Source: Filosporella fistucella
Lineage: Eukaryota; Ascomycota; Leotiomycetes; Helotiales
Reading direction: 5' to 3'
Assembly (NCBI GenBank): GCA_030077755.1
Contig: JAQJZZ010000007.1
Span: forward strand, 1,612,001 to 1,676,000
DNA: 64,000 bases
Shown here in pieces: positions 44,152 through 55,025 of this stretch; positions within the stretch are counted from its first letter, which is position 1; each line of letters begins with the position of its first letter. Made by a program: the position numbers and the translations under genes. The notes under the pieces were generated by a model, which saw only the letters and a program-made list of their open reading frames with translations, was not told where the DNA came from and did not search any database.

Positions 44152-44753
44152 ATTGCAATCATAGAATAATTTGATGAAGCAGGACCAACTACCATCGAAA
44201 TATCAGGCTTGTGATACCGCGTTTGAAGTGAAGGGATCTCAAACTTGAACCTCAGCTGCTGAAGTTTCATATAAAAGAGGTACCAATAGAAGCTCGCCAC
44301 ATTTAAAACCAAGACTTGGATCACTTGACTTATGCATGGTGGCTTCTATGAGCCATACGTACAGATGGCATGCTTGAATCTTGGTTTGAGGTCGCCCGCG
44401 CGCCGCCGAGCAGTCAGCCACGTAATGCACGAACCCTCACACCAATAGGTACAGCACCATCAACAATGACCGATACACTGTACTGCACGATAGGAGGCTA
44501 GGAGAGCTTGGAGCCCTAGCTTCGACGTCGTCATTTGATTCGCGGGTAAGGGGGAAAATATCGCACGGCAGAGACGGTATTTAGCAAGACTTGTTCTTAT
44601 GAAAACCTTTGAAATCCGCTACCGAACTACCAGCTGAAAAGTCGCTAGTTCAGTAACATATCGCAGAATGACTGACTGTGGTAACTGTGGATATGTGTCT
44701 GATCAAAGATCAGACAGCGCACAGCTTAATTCGATGGAGCTGCCGGCGTAAGG
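44152..44753. other. Intergenic, no gene seen
   Basis: Upstream of the DUF3892-type gene. Short overlapping frames only. Confidence 0.4.
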
Positions 44754-45287
44754 CTATCTGTCATGGACCATCCAAGTATTGGTCGGAAGGAGGCTAGGAA
44801 ATTCATACAACGGAGTCGAGTGGGTCAAGTGGTACTTCAAATCTTCATTGCCTCTGCACCAAGGACACGCTGAACCTCCAGAGAGAACCCGTTTAAAAGG
44901 CCTTAAATCTGACATAACTTTTCTCATACCTATGTCTTGAAGCATATAGAGTGGCAAGGGAAACCCCTAGTACGAAACACCCTCAGTGCAATGCCCGCAC
45001 CACCCACAATCTTTATCGCATAGCGCCCAGTCCTCATCTTCGAGCATATTCATCATTTGTCCCGTATTTGGATTGAACTTTGTGCTCAAGTAGCTACCTT
45101 GACCATTTTTTATTGGACTTCCCCTTCTTGTCTTCTTCTGTTTTGTCTTTGTTCCCTCGGCAATGAACAATGTCTTTCCTCCAGCCATGACCTGCTCAGC
45201 AATGTGTTTATCTCGATTCAGAGTCAAAATGTCGTGGGCCCGCCGCCGATAAAAGGGATGAACTAGGTGCCACTTGGCTCTTTTCAC
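44754..45287 (-). pseudogene. Unrecognised cysteine-rich protein gene with one TAG
   Basis: A 178-codon frame is broken only by TAG at 44967-44969. Before it: KHIAEQVMAGGKTLFIAEGT, a basic KTKQKKTRR patch, and EDEDWALCDKDCGWCGHCTE. After it: GFPLPLYMLQDIGMRK, KRVLSGGSACPWCRGNEDL and LTHSTPLYEFP. Two Cys clusters (CDKDCGWCGHC and CPWC) flank the stop and would make zinc or iron sites. Coding texture on both sides is equal, so the stop is recent or suppressed. I do not know the family. Confidence 0.5.
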
Positions 45288-45570
45288 CTTTTAAAATAAT
45301 AGAACGATTAGATATGGATTTCCGAGGTTCATTATATATAAGAAAGTTTTTCTCGGTGTTATGGCGGCCAGAGCGCGCTATATCATATGCCATCGCCATA
45401 TAGGCTGATACCTCCTCCAATAAGCGATCAAGGATCGCGGTGTGGTTATAGTAACATTAGTAAAATTCTAATAAAATCTCTGGCTGCTAAGAGTGTGGCT
45501 GCGACGTTTGTGGCTGCACTTACCTTACCGGGAAATTCCTGTTCCCAACATCCTCCGATTAAGTTATAGT

Positions 45571-45919
45571 ACTGTAAGGTGCCATAAGTGTTCGTACAGG
45601 GTCAGTGCACAGCGCCACCAGAGTGTAGGTTTTAACTGCTGCTTTAATATTTGCTATACCACCCCTCTGCATCTAAAACTGCCTTTACTCTATGCTCCAT
45701 TCTATCAATCAGCCTATTTAATATCTGTTCTCCCATTCTCTCCCAAGTATCTATTGCACATTGATATAAAAGTTCTAGAGTCTCTACAGTATTGGTGCGC
45801 CAACTAATTCAAGGTGTAACCCGTAGATTTCTCCCTGGGAATCTTAAGGCAGCGTCAGATTGCCTTCAATTTGGTGGTGCACCACCAAGCCTATACGAAC
45901 TCTTATGGCACCTTACTAC
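45571..45919 (-). mobile_element. Tc1/mariner remnant with terminal inverted repeats
   Basis: Imperfect inverted repeats of about 28 bp bound it: 45571-45600 and the complement of 45890-45919, sharing GTAAGGTGCCATAAG and GTTCGTA. Between them the reverse strand (45805-45644) reads LELLYQCAIDTWERMGEQIL, RLIDRMEHRVKAVLDAEGWY and SKY before a stop, which is the C-terminal end of a Tc1-type DDE transposase. The catalytic core is missing. It is therefore an internally deleted, about 350-bp non-autonomous copy. It lies 150 bp upstream of the NYN-LOTUS gene. Confidence 0.75.
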
Positions 45920-46069
45920 GAAGTACGCAGTATACTCCGTATGTGCATCCGAACTCGGAACGCACCGATGTCCTATTAATAGAGGTTGAATAACACGTGG
46001 CATTGTTTGCCAAATCTATGACACTGGCATCGTGCGATCGTCGGCTCTTCGATCACCTTTAACTTTACC

Positions 46070-46915
46070 TTGAGCAGACCTTCACAGGTCAAAAGCAGGA
46101 TGGCAAACGACCCATCCGGAAATCTAGCTCTCTTAATCGACGGTGACAATGTCTCACCCAAGATCCTTATCGGTTTGATGGCTGAGATCCCCAACTATGG
46201 CAGAGCTAGTGTACGACGCATATATGGGGACTGGACGAATCCTGCGCTCAAGAACTGGAAACCCCTACTGCTACGCCATTCGGTATTGCCGATTCAGCAG
46301 TTCGCGTATACACAGGGAAAGAATTCAACTGACGGTGCCATGATTATTGACGCTATGGATTTATTGTATACTGGCCGCTTCTCCAGCTTCTGTATCGTTT
46401 CTAGCGATAGCGACTTCATACGGCTTGCAGCACGCATCCGCGAGCAGGGGGTCACTGTATACGGTTTTGGAGAACGAAAAACCAACATAGCATTTATCGC
46501 TGCTTGCGACAAATTTGTGTATTTTGATGTGCTGAATATGCCGCTATATGAACCTGTCGATCCGTCGACTGCACCCAAGTCACCTACTGGCAAAACAGAC
46601 GCTCTTCGCGAAGCAGATAAGCGCACTCTTGCTCCTTCAGAGCCATCGAAAAGGCCGCTGGACCAGGTCGCGCTGAAGGGGCTAGCACAGGCAGTGAGGA
46701 ACAGTATTGGCTACGACGACAATTATGCTAATCTTGCCGAGGTGGGCAACTACCTTAGTAGGATATCACCAGATTTAAATGCTCGCAATTATGGGTATGA
46801 TCGCTTGCGGGAGTTTGTGGAGGCATCTGGAATTGTGGAGCTGAAGTGGTTAAAGATGGGAGACAAGCCTCCAGTCGTACTTGTCCGCCTAACGGGGAAA
46901 TATGGCAATACCTAA
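46070..46915 (+). CDS. NYN-LOTUS (OST-HTH) putative nuclease, intronless, bacterial-like, 281 aa
   Basis: N-terminal NYN domain (PIN-like, Mg-dependent RNase fold), about residues 19-160: LALLIDGDN (Asp24, Asp26), the STDGAMIIDAMDLLY core Asp region, FCIVSSDSDFIRLAARIREQ and VTVYGFGERKT. The C-terminal LOTUS/OST-HTH domain (about 200-275) is a winged helix that binds RNA: NYANLAEVGNYLSRISPDLN, RNYGYDRLREFVEAS. The combination and wording (ASVRRIYGDWTNPALKNWKP, then QFAYTQGKNSTDG) are those of bacterial NYN-OST-HTH proteins, which suggests horizontal transfer. Absence of introns agrees. Start at 46070; an internal Met at 46100 (MANDPSGN) is equally close to the bacterial form. The frame is intact although transposon remnants flank it. 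Likely an RNA-binding nuclease; target unknown. Confidence 0.85.
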   Translation: MSRPSQVKSRMANDPSGNLALLIDGDNVSPKILIGLMAEIPNYGRASVRRIYGDWTNPALKNWKPLLLRHSVLPIQQFAYTQGKNSTDGAMIIDAMDLLYTGRFSSFCIVSSDSDFIRLAARIREQGVTVYGFGERKTNIAFIAACDKFVYFDVLNMPLYEPVDPSTAPKSPTGKTDALREADKRTLAPSEPSKRPLDQVALKGLAQAVRNSIGYDDNYANLAEVGNYLSRISPDLNARNYGYDRLREFVEASGIVELKWLKMGDKPPVVLVRLTGKYGNT

Positions 46916-47656
46916 ATCTGCTCAATATCCTTAATTTATTACGATCTTGCATAATATAAGTGCATAATATAAGTGGGTCGCTCAAAGGGTTTGTTCAATT
47001 GCACTTATTCTATCACGTATAGTCATCGAAAGGAATAAAATTCAATAGTAACTTAGATCTGTGATAGAGGTGTTCCAAAATCTTGTGAAAAAGGTGCTAT
47101 ATATAGGCTAGTTAAGGGAAGGGCAATATAAGTGTAATATATAGATTTGGAGATGTGCCGGTCCAGGTTTGCTAATCTATGTTATTTGATAGAGGAAAAG
47201 GGAATAGAAATGCAAATGCGACTTTGCGGCTGCTTCCGAGACGAAGTACCTCGGGATGTGGCTCGCCACACCGGGATAGATATTAGATACTTAACGATAA
47301 CCTCTTCCTCGTATGGTTTGAGGTACTATTGACCTTTGGCCTTGTCTTTCATCGAGGGTCGTCCGCGAGCACAATGATAGAGTATAGAGTGGGAGACATT
47401 GCCATAATACTCTGCAAGAGCACGGTACAATTTAGGCACGCCTGGCGCTAGGACTGGACTGGGACGAGAGATAGAGGTCAGTTCCCAGGCACCAGCGAAC
47501 TGCCGCCTGCCGATAATTCAAGAAACTTGCTTTTACGCCATACGTGTGACCATTATACGCCACACACGTGTTACGCCTGAGAATCGTGGCTAAGTAAAAT
47601 ATAGCGAGCCCGGGTGTGAATATAGTCCAGGTTTATGCATATTACTAAGCACCGAA
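46916..47656. other. AT-rich intergenic before the repeat block
   Basis: A short direct repeat (GCATAATATAAGTG-like, about 46948-46975) follows the NYN gene. One 61-codon frame (47147-47332) has no family resemblance. I would not annotate a gene. Confidence 0.45.
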
Positions 47657-47660
47657 ATAT

Positions 47661-47866
47661 TGTGGTAGGGTTGAAGCCCCGTGATTTTAGGTCATGTGTT
47701 TTACCGGTAGATAGTTTTTCCGCTCCGGTGCTCACTTCACATATAGTGTAGCCCGAGCATAACTTAATAATATAATCCTTCTTCTTCTTTCAAATATCAC
47801 CCCTATTATTTTGGTTATTGTGTTATTTATCATGCACTCAGACGGCACACTTCCTACCCCTTTACA
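47661..47866. repeat. Solo LTR A, 206 bp, ATAT duplication
   Basis: It begins TGTGGT, ends TTACA, and is flanked by ATAT at 47657-47660 and 47867-47870. It matches the copy at 48665-48870 over its full length with five differences, all transitions. No internal region adjoins, so it is a solo LTR from an element not otherwise present in the window. Confidence 0.85.
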
Positions 47867-47918
47867 ATATATAGCCCCTCTCCTCATAATAGCGAAACTC
47901 TCGGACTATATTCTTTTC

Positions 47919-47956
47919 TATAAAGGGTTGCACCCTTAAGAGTCTTGGTGCCTAGG
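47919..47956 (+). repeat. First 38 bp of the outer element's left LTR
   Basis: Matches 59376-59413 (TATAAAGGGTT...CTTAAGAGTCTT). It ends with CTAGG, the target-site copy left of the inner element. The LTR continues at 54647 after a CTAAG copy. Confidence 0.88.
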
Positions 47957-48311
47957 TATAACGGTTGCTGCACGGGCCGATGCTCGTGCAATAATTCTAG
48001 GTAAGGGATAGGTGTATCACGAAGACGTTTTAGTTATAGTATTATTAAGTATAAAGAATACTATTTAAAGTTGAGCACGAAGCTCCTATCTAATGGCAAA
48101 AGTGCTAGTCTTATATAAAACCCTCGTTCTCAATTGGATCCTAAGATCCCTTAAGGCTGGATCCGTGGATCCCCCTTTACTATCTCGCTTATAGGGATCC
48201 AAGGATCCATCACGTGACCTTTCCCCGTGACTTTCCTCACGCGGTCCTTAGAATTATTAAGAGACGGCGTATTCTTTATCCTACTCTTATAATAAGCCCA
48301 TGACCGTAATA
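47957..48311 (-). repeat. 3' LTR of the inner element, 355 bp
   Basis: Pairs base for base with 54287-54641. It has BamHI-like GGATCC repeats around 48140-48215. It ends CCGTAATA, probably from an ancestral CA end. Confidence 0.92.
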
Positions 48312-48664
48312 CTATCCCCCTTTTAGGTCTAGCGTAGTCCCCTACGCTTATATTATAATTGAAAATCCGACGGCTACCAATAGCTATCCTTTCTTAATAT
48401 CATGTCTTTTTAATGAAATAATGACGCTTTAAATAAGGCTTAAAAGAAAAAGAAAGAGCACATTGCTCTCGCCTTATATATTAAAAAGTCTGCTCATCCG
48501 GCTGCTCCTTATTTATATTGCCATAGCCTTATACGGCGTTATTTCCTAAACCTCTCCGTTTCCTAACGTTATTCCAAATGCGTGCGTATAAAGCAAAAGC
48601 GTTATTGCGATAACGGCGGTTATTATAAGGTCAAGTCTAGTCCCATTTATCATTTCATATATAG

Positions 48665-48870
48665 TGTGGTGGGGTTGAAGCCCCGTGATTTTAGGTCATG
48701 TGTTTTACCGGTAGATAGTTTTTCCGCTCCGGTGCTCACTTCACATATAATGTAGCCCGAGCATAACTTAATAATATAATCCTTCTTCTTCTTTCAAATA
48801 TCACCCCTATTATTTTGGTTATTGTGTTGTTTATCGTGCACTCAGACGGCACACTTCCTATCCCTTTACA
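48665..48870. repeat. Solo LTR B, 206 bp, ATAG duplication, nested in the inner element
   Basis: Flanked by ATAG at 48661-48664 and 48871-48874. Same family as 47661-47866 (same ends, same length). It inserted into the inner Gypsy element after that element had landed, making a third level of nesting. Confidence 0.85.
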
Positions 48871-48874
48871 ATAG

Positions 48875-51800
48875 TAAGACGGTTCCTCGGAAACCCCTTC
48901 CTATTCCTTCCCTAAAACCTATATAGGTTTTAGAGCCCCTAAGGCTATCCCTTAATAACTAGTTTCCCGCCTTTGGGCTCGAGGCTCCTGCCTTTATCCC
49001 CTTTAATACTATGGCTTTGCCCGATCTTTTTAATAAGGCCTTTTAAGCGGACCTAAACTTTATTAATAAAATTTATTAAGGAGTTTAAGATAGCGAAGGT
49101 TTAACTTAGGTTCTTATATATTTTCCAAATGTGGATAGTCCTTTTATTTAATTAAATACTTAACTATTTTATTAATTATCTTATAATCCAAGATTTCCTC
49201 CACTTTATACTTAGCGAGTGGATTAACTAATTTAATCTTAATATTAAGGGCGGGTAGTGCCCCTAGTGGTATTAGTTTAAGGAGGGAAATGTGGAATACC
49301 GGGTATATCTTTATATTCTTAAGTAGCTAGAGTTAGTAATTTATTAGTCCCCTAACCTTAATAATTTTAAATGGTCCTAATTTCCTATAATCTAATTTAT
49401 TGCTTAGCCGCTTTATTTAAATATTATAATAAATTAAGTAAACTTTGTCCTCTTCTTTAAGCGTAGGTTTTATATTATGTCCTTTATTATAGTAAGACGC
49501 TAATCTTTTCATGAAGAATTATATATCTTTTACGAGTTCCTAATATAGCGATTTTAATTGGTCTACCTGCACCATAGCTTCTTTAGCTATAACCGAAATT
49601 GGCTTGGGTGTTTTATAGGCTATTGGGTTATAGCCATAGTTGGCATAAAACGGTGAGACCTAAATCATTTCCGTGCTTGCACTATTATATGCGAATTACG
49701 CGGTGGGAAGCATTTCTACCCAGTTATCCTGCTAATAGTTTATATAATATTATAAATACGTTTTTATAATTTAATTTAGGCGTTCCATTTAATTATCCAT
49801 TTATAGGTAAAATGACGTTAATAATTTATGCTTTATTCCAAGTAATGCAATGAGTATTATTTAGAATTTTAAAGTAAAGAGCTTGTCTCAATTTGAAATA
49901 ATTTTTTCTAGTGTCCTATAATTGGCAATAATGACTTTTATAAATATATAAGCCAAATCCTTGGCCATACTTGCTTTTAGGTATGGTATTATATACGCAT
50001 ACTTAATAAGCCTATTTATAATAACGAGGATAGAGTCATATACCTTATTTATGACTAATTCTTTAAAAGGAGAAAGCTTAATTATAAAGTCCTAAGCAAT
50101 GGACTTCCATAGTTATAAAGGCATTTCCGGTAACTTTAACATACCTTTTAGAGCTTATCGGGAAGATTTATTCCAAATGCAAGTATTATATGTGATAACG
50201 ATTTCTTTAACTATTTTCCTTATTTTAGGAAAGTAATAATCCGTAAATATTCTTTCCATTATTTTAAAGGTACCTTAATATCCATGAGCCGGTAAGCTAT
50301 AATATTTAGCGATAAATTCCTTCCTAAATGCCGGTGGCATAAATACTCAATTATTATATAATAAGATCCTATCCTTAAGCGTGAATTATCCCTAAGTAAT
50401 CGCGGTATCCTATTTGCCTTTATTCCTTTAATATTTATTTTATAGGCGCTTATCCCAAGGGCTTATACTTAGCTTGGCGAGTGCTACTAGTTCCATTTTA
50501 TTATATATTAAGGATCCTCCTTCTTTCTTAAATATCGCGTGAGAAACGTATATCTTATTTTTAAGATATTCTAGTTTTCGGCTAAGGGCGTCCGCCCTAG
50601 CGTTTTCCGTTCCTTTTATATAAGAAATGCATAAATCAATAGTGGCTAGAGTCTCTGCCTATCATACTTATCATTTATTTAATTCCTTTATTATAGTAAA
50701 GTAAATCAAATTCTTATAGTCCGTTAATACTTAAACCGGGTTAAGTGTACCCTCCAAGTATATCCTCTATTCCCTATAAGCGTCTATGATTGCCAAGAGT
50801 TCCTTATTATAAATCTCATAATTTAATTTTATTAATAATAACTTACGGGAATAATAAGCAATTAATTACTACTTCCCCTACTTATTAGGCTGGCTAAGCA
50901 TAGCTCTAATAGCGTAATTGGACGAGTCTGTTTTAACCCTAATTAGTGATTAGGATTTAAAGGTAATTAGGACCAGGGCCTTTATAAATGTTTTCTTAAG
51001 CTTTACGAAGCTCTTATTAGCTTTATTGCTCTATTTAAAGGCCAGGTCCTTCTTAGTTAACTCGGTTAATGGTGCTATTATATCTAAATATCCTTTAATA
51101 AATCTCTTATAATAATTAGCGAATCTTAAGAAGGATTATACGTCTTTTATATAGGCTGGCTCCTTTTAGTTAAGGACCGTTTATACCTTGGCTAGGTCCA
51201 TTTTAAGTCTATTAATGCTAATAATAAACCTAAGGAAGGTTACCTCCGTTTAATAAAAGAAATACTTCTCTAGTTTAAGTCTAAAATCGATTAATTTAAG
51301 TGCTATTAATACGGCTTAAATATCCTTAACGTGTTATTAGGCGTCCTTTAAGTATATTAATATATTATCCAGGTATATAATATAATATACGTTTAATAGG
51401 TGCGAGAGGATTTTATTTATAACCCTCTATATAGTGGCTAGGGCGTTGGTCAATTTAAAGGGCATGACTTAATACTTATATAATCCTTATAGCATTTAAA
51501 ATATTATTTTCCACTCATCCCCGTCCTTAATCCTAATAAGGTTAAAGGCTCCTCTTAGGTTAAGTTAAATAAATATTCTAGCCCCTTATAGGCGATCCCT
51601 TAGGTCGTCTGCTAGTGGTAGCGGGAAACGGTCCTTAACCGTGATCTTATTTAGTCCCCTATAATTTATGCATAATCTCGGTTCTCCTCCTTTCTTAGGT
51701 ATAAATAATGTCGGGCTTGCTACTAGTGACTTGGATGGTTATATAAACCCTTTTTCCAGGTTTTTATTAATATATTTCTTAAGCGTCCTCTAGTTTTCTT

Positions 51801-54168
51801 AGGAAAGCCTATATATGGTTCTAAATGGTAATATCTTTCCTTTTATAATTTCAATCGCATAATCCCATGGCTTATGTGCTAGCAATGCCTTTGGGCCTTC
51901 TTTATTCTAAAATAGCTCATTAAACTCTTTATATTCCTTAGGTATCTTACCCGATAATAAACCCTAGGGTAGGTGTTCTAGCTCTTTTATAGAAGTGGCG
52001 CACGCTTCTCGCTAGCTAAGTTCTAAATTCTTATATTTGACCTATAATGTCCTATCGCATAAGCAATTCTTAAGGATTATTATCCTTGCCCTTTAATTAA
52101 TAGTGGATCCGTGCTATTCTAGCCATAGCATTCCTAAGATAATTTAATATTGCCCTATCTTAATAATATTAAACTATATTTCTTCTTTATGCCCTCCCTC
52201 CGTTCTCATACGGGTTAATACCGTTTATATATTAATTAACCCTCCTCGGTTATTAACTAGTGATCCATTAATTATTAATAGCGAATATGGGTCCTTGGCG
52301 ACCCTAATTAATATATTAATAAGTAGCACGATTTCTGGCAATATAAAGTTTCTTATTACTCTATAATTTATTATTGCTTTAATTAGTTTTTTATATCCCC
52401 TTAAGTATACGTTTAGGTATAGCTATTTTTCGCTTAGTCCTCCCGTAGCGCATATCTCGCCCCCGGTGGTCCTTAATTTATGGCTAGGGTCTTTTCTTAC
52501 CTTTTAGCTTTTATTTATTTCACGGATTTCCGTACCTATTTACTAGGTCTTAATATCCGTCCATGTCCGGGTATTCGGGTCCAAATACGTGACCTGGTAT
52601 ATTTTTCCCAAATAAAGTATTAATCCCGTGGATCCTTTCACGATTCCTTTATTATATAACGTTCCTATAGCATTATTTTACCAAAAATGGTTTTTTACGT
52701 CTTGCCTACGCAGGGTTTAATACTCATAGAATTGCGGGGTTAGAGGTTCTAATTCCATGAAGCGAGTTAAATAAGTGCTATACGCTTAATTTTATGCTTT
52801 ATATCCGTGGAAGCTCTATTAAAGTATTCCCTCCTCGTTAACCTTTATTAGCTTTTAAAACGTGCCCCAGGCCGGTCCTCCTAACTCGACCTTAAATAAT
52901 TCTTTAAATATAACCATTTTATTATCTCTAATCCTTATTAGTCGCTATTCTCAACTCTAGTAGGTCGGAGTGTCCTCCTTTTAGACTACTTCCTATAATT
53001 CTCCTATTTAAGGGTCTTCCTAATAAACCCTCTTATGGAGTTGATATTTGGCAATGTGCTAATCCTCGAAATCCGCGTGCCAAGTTCCTTTGCTAAATGC
53101 CTTACGTTTAATTCCTCGCTCTTTATCCCAGGCATCGGGTTCTAATTAAGTATTAATCTTGGCTTCCTCCAATTATTCCTCTATTATCTAATAAATATTA
53201 GGCTAACGTTTAATCACATAAGCTTCCTTTAATTTTATTAATATTAGGGTTCTCACGGCTCGGGGCGTTCCTTTTTTTATAACATTTAAGGTTTTCCTTC
53301 CCTTTTAATTCCCTTTCTTTTCTCCTTTATACGCCAATGCGACATAACTAGGAAGTCCATAATTAAAATAGAGCCCCTTCTCTTATCGTGACCTCATGAC
53401 TTTTAATAATAACTTAAATCCCTTTTAATTACTTTAGAAAATAGCATCCGCTTCCATTGGGTCTAATTAACGGTTTTCTTATGCTTTCCTCCCTTGCTTG
53501 CCTAAATTGGCTTAATAACTTCTTTTACCATATCCCTAGGAATGCTATTCCCGATAAAACTCATATATGCGATTATTAATTTATATGGTATATTCGATTA
53601 ATAATATTATATCCTAGGGTGGTTTTTCTATGCGGGCGAGTTTTATGCTAACATGTGATTTTAGTCCTCGCCTATAATAGCTTATTAATGCTCTCGTGTC
53701 TTATCCGGTCTAATTGGCGTACTTTTAAAAGTCCGTGGAATAATTAATAACACTCCCAGTTTATTTTAGTATATATAAGTGGGTTTCCGCTATCTTGACT
53801 TTATTAATATCCCCGAATATTCTTTTAATTTCCTTCTTAAATCCTCTCCACGTTTTAAATATGGTTTGCATAATTACCATAGCTTCGCATATGTTTAGGT
53901 ATTTAAAATAGTCCATTAAGAAAGGCTAAACCCATTTTATAGCTTCTCCTCAAAAATAGGAAGATGTCTATAAAGCGTAGCTTTTATCCGTGGGGAACTT
54001 GTTATTATTAAAGTGAGTATAAAGTTCCACTTATAGCAGGAAGACTTTTAATTCCTTTTAGTTCCCTATAAAGGTGTCTAATAGCTTGATCCTAAGCGTT
54101 TCCTCTAGCTACGCATTAAACTTAATAGTACTTGGCCCGCTATCCCTTATTAAGACGTTATCGTCCAT
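48875..54168 (-). pseudogene. gag-pol of the inner element, riddled with stops
   Basis: Reverse-strand reading. gag begins at 54168 with MDDNVLIRDSGPSTIKFNA, then stops alternate with coding text of Gypsy gag type (FPTDKSYAL, GEAIKWV). Reverse transcriptase at about 51.48-51.34 kb reads MPFKLTNALATI, RVINKILSHLLNVYYIIYL, then YLDN at 51375-51364 where active enzymes have a second Asp. TAA/TAG replace Gln codons throughout. No protein can be made. Confidence 0.85.
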
Positions 54169-54286
54169 CCTTTATAATAATAAGGGTATTCCCAAAACGC
54201 TGCTTTTGGGACTAAGTACGTTCGCTAGTGCTTTACTAAACATGCTATTTTAAGTGAGTCGGTATCCCTTAAGAAGGTGCTTAAAA

Positions 54287-54641
54287 TGTAACGGTTATTA
54301 TACGGGCCGATACTCGTATAATAATTTTAGGTAAGGGATAGGTATATCACGAAGACGTTTTAGTTATAATATTATTAAGTATAAAGAATATTATTTAAAG
54401 TTAAGCATAAAGCTCTTATTTAATAGCAAAAGTGCTAGTCTTATATAAAACCCTCGTTCTCAATTAGATCCTAGGATCCCTTAAGGCTAGATCCGTGGAT
54501 CCCCCTTCGCTATCTCGCTTATAGGGATCCAGGGATCCATTATATAACCTTTCCCCGTGACTTCCCTCACGCGGTCCTTAGAATTACTAAGAGACGGCAT
54601 ATTCTTTATCCTACTCTTATAATAAGCCCGTGACCGTAATA
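54287..54641 (-). repeat. 5' LTR of the inner element, 355 bp
   Basis: Begins TGTAACGG and ends CCGTAATA, followed by CTAAG. It carries more TpA than its partner LTR, so the two copies were mutated unequally. Confidence 0.92.
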
Positions 54642-54646
54642 CTAAG

Positions 54647-54858
54647 CCAGCCTAAGGCACCTGCGATAAGTGCCTAGGGCACCGGTAGCATTTATATAAA
54701 GGGACCCACCTATAATCTCTCTTTTATAACTAGGGCAATAGTATATATATAGTTTATATAAAGGATAGAACCTAAAGTTCTTCCTTCCTTAGTTTATTTC
54801 TCCTTATTAAACCAAAACTAGCTCCTATTAATTAACTATATTATATAACCCCGTGATA
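54647..54858 (+). repeat. Remaining 212 bp of the outer element's left LTR
   Basis: Continues 47919-47956 after removal of the inner element and one target copy, and aligns to 59414-59625. It ends GTGATA against GTGACA in the right LTR, a C-to-T change at CpA. Confidence 0.9.
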
Positions 54859-55025
54859 TTAAAAATAAACTCCTTACTTTAGTCTTTATAACCTTTAGAC
54901 TTTTATATAAACCGGTAATAATAAATACTCCTAATTCTAGTTGGACCCAAGAGAATCAGGTAATAGAGGACACGCTAGCGTGGGCGCGTGAAATCCTCCT
55001 AAGACTATAAGCTATCGAGCTTTAT

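Larger units (their letters stand above)
47957..54641 (-). mobile_element. Inner Ty3/Gypsy element, 6685 bp, RIP-mutated
   Basis: LTRs of 355 bp at 47957-48311 and 54287-54641 differ at about 32 positions by my count, all transitions. The target duplication is CTAGG (47952-47956) / CTAAG (54642-54646), one transition apart, inside the left LTR of the outer element. On the reverse strand, gag begins near 54168 and reverse transcriptase lies near 51.4 kb. The polypurine tract is seen as CCCCCTTTT at 48314-48324, next to the low-coordinate LTR. All this gives reverse orientation. The right-hand LTR begins TGTAACGG while the left begins TATAACGG, as expected from G-to-A change. Confidence 0.93.

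Noticed and set aside
48665..48870. The 206-bp repeat pair (47661 and 48665) as LTRs of one 1.2-kb element
   Set aside because: The space between them contains the boundary of two other elements, and each copy has its own exact 4-bp duplication, so they are separate solo LTRs.
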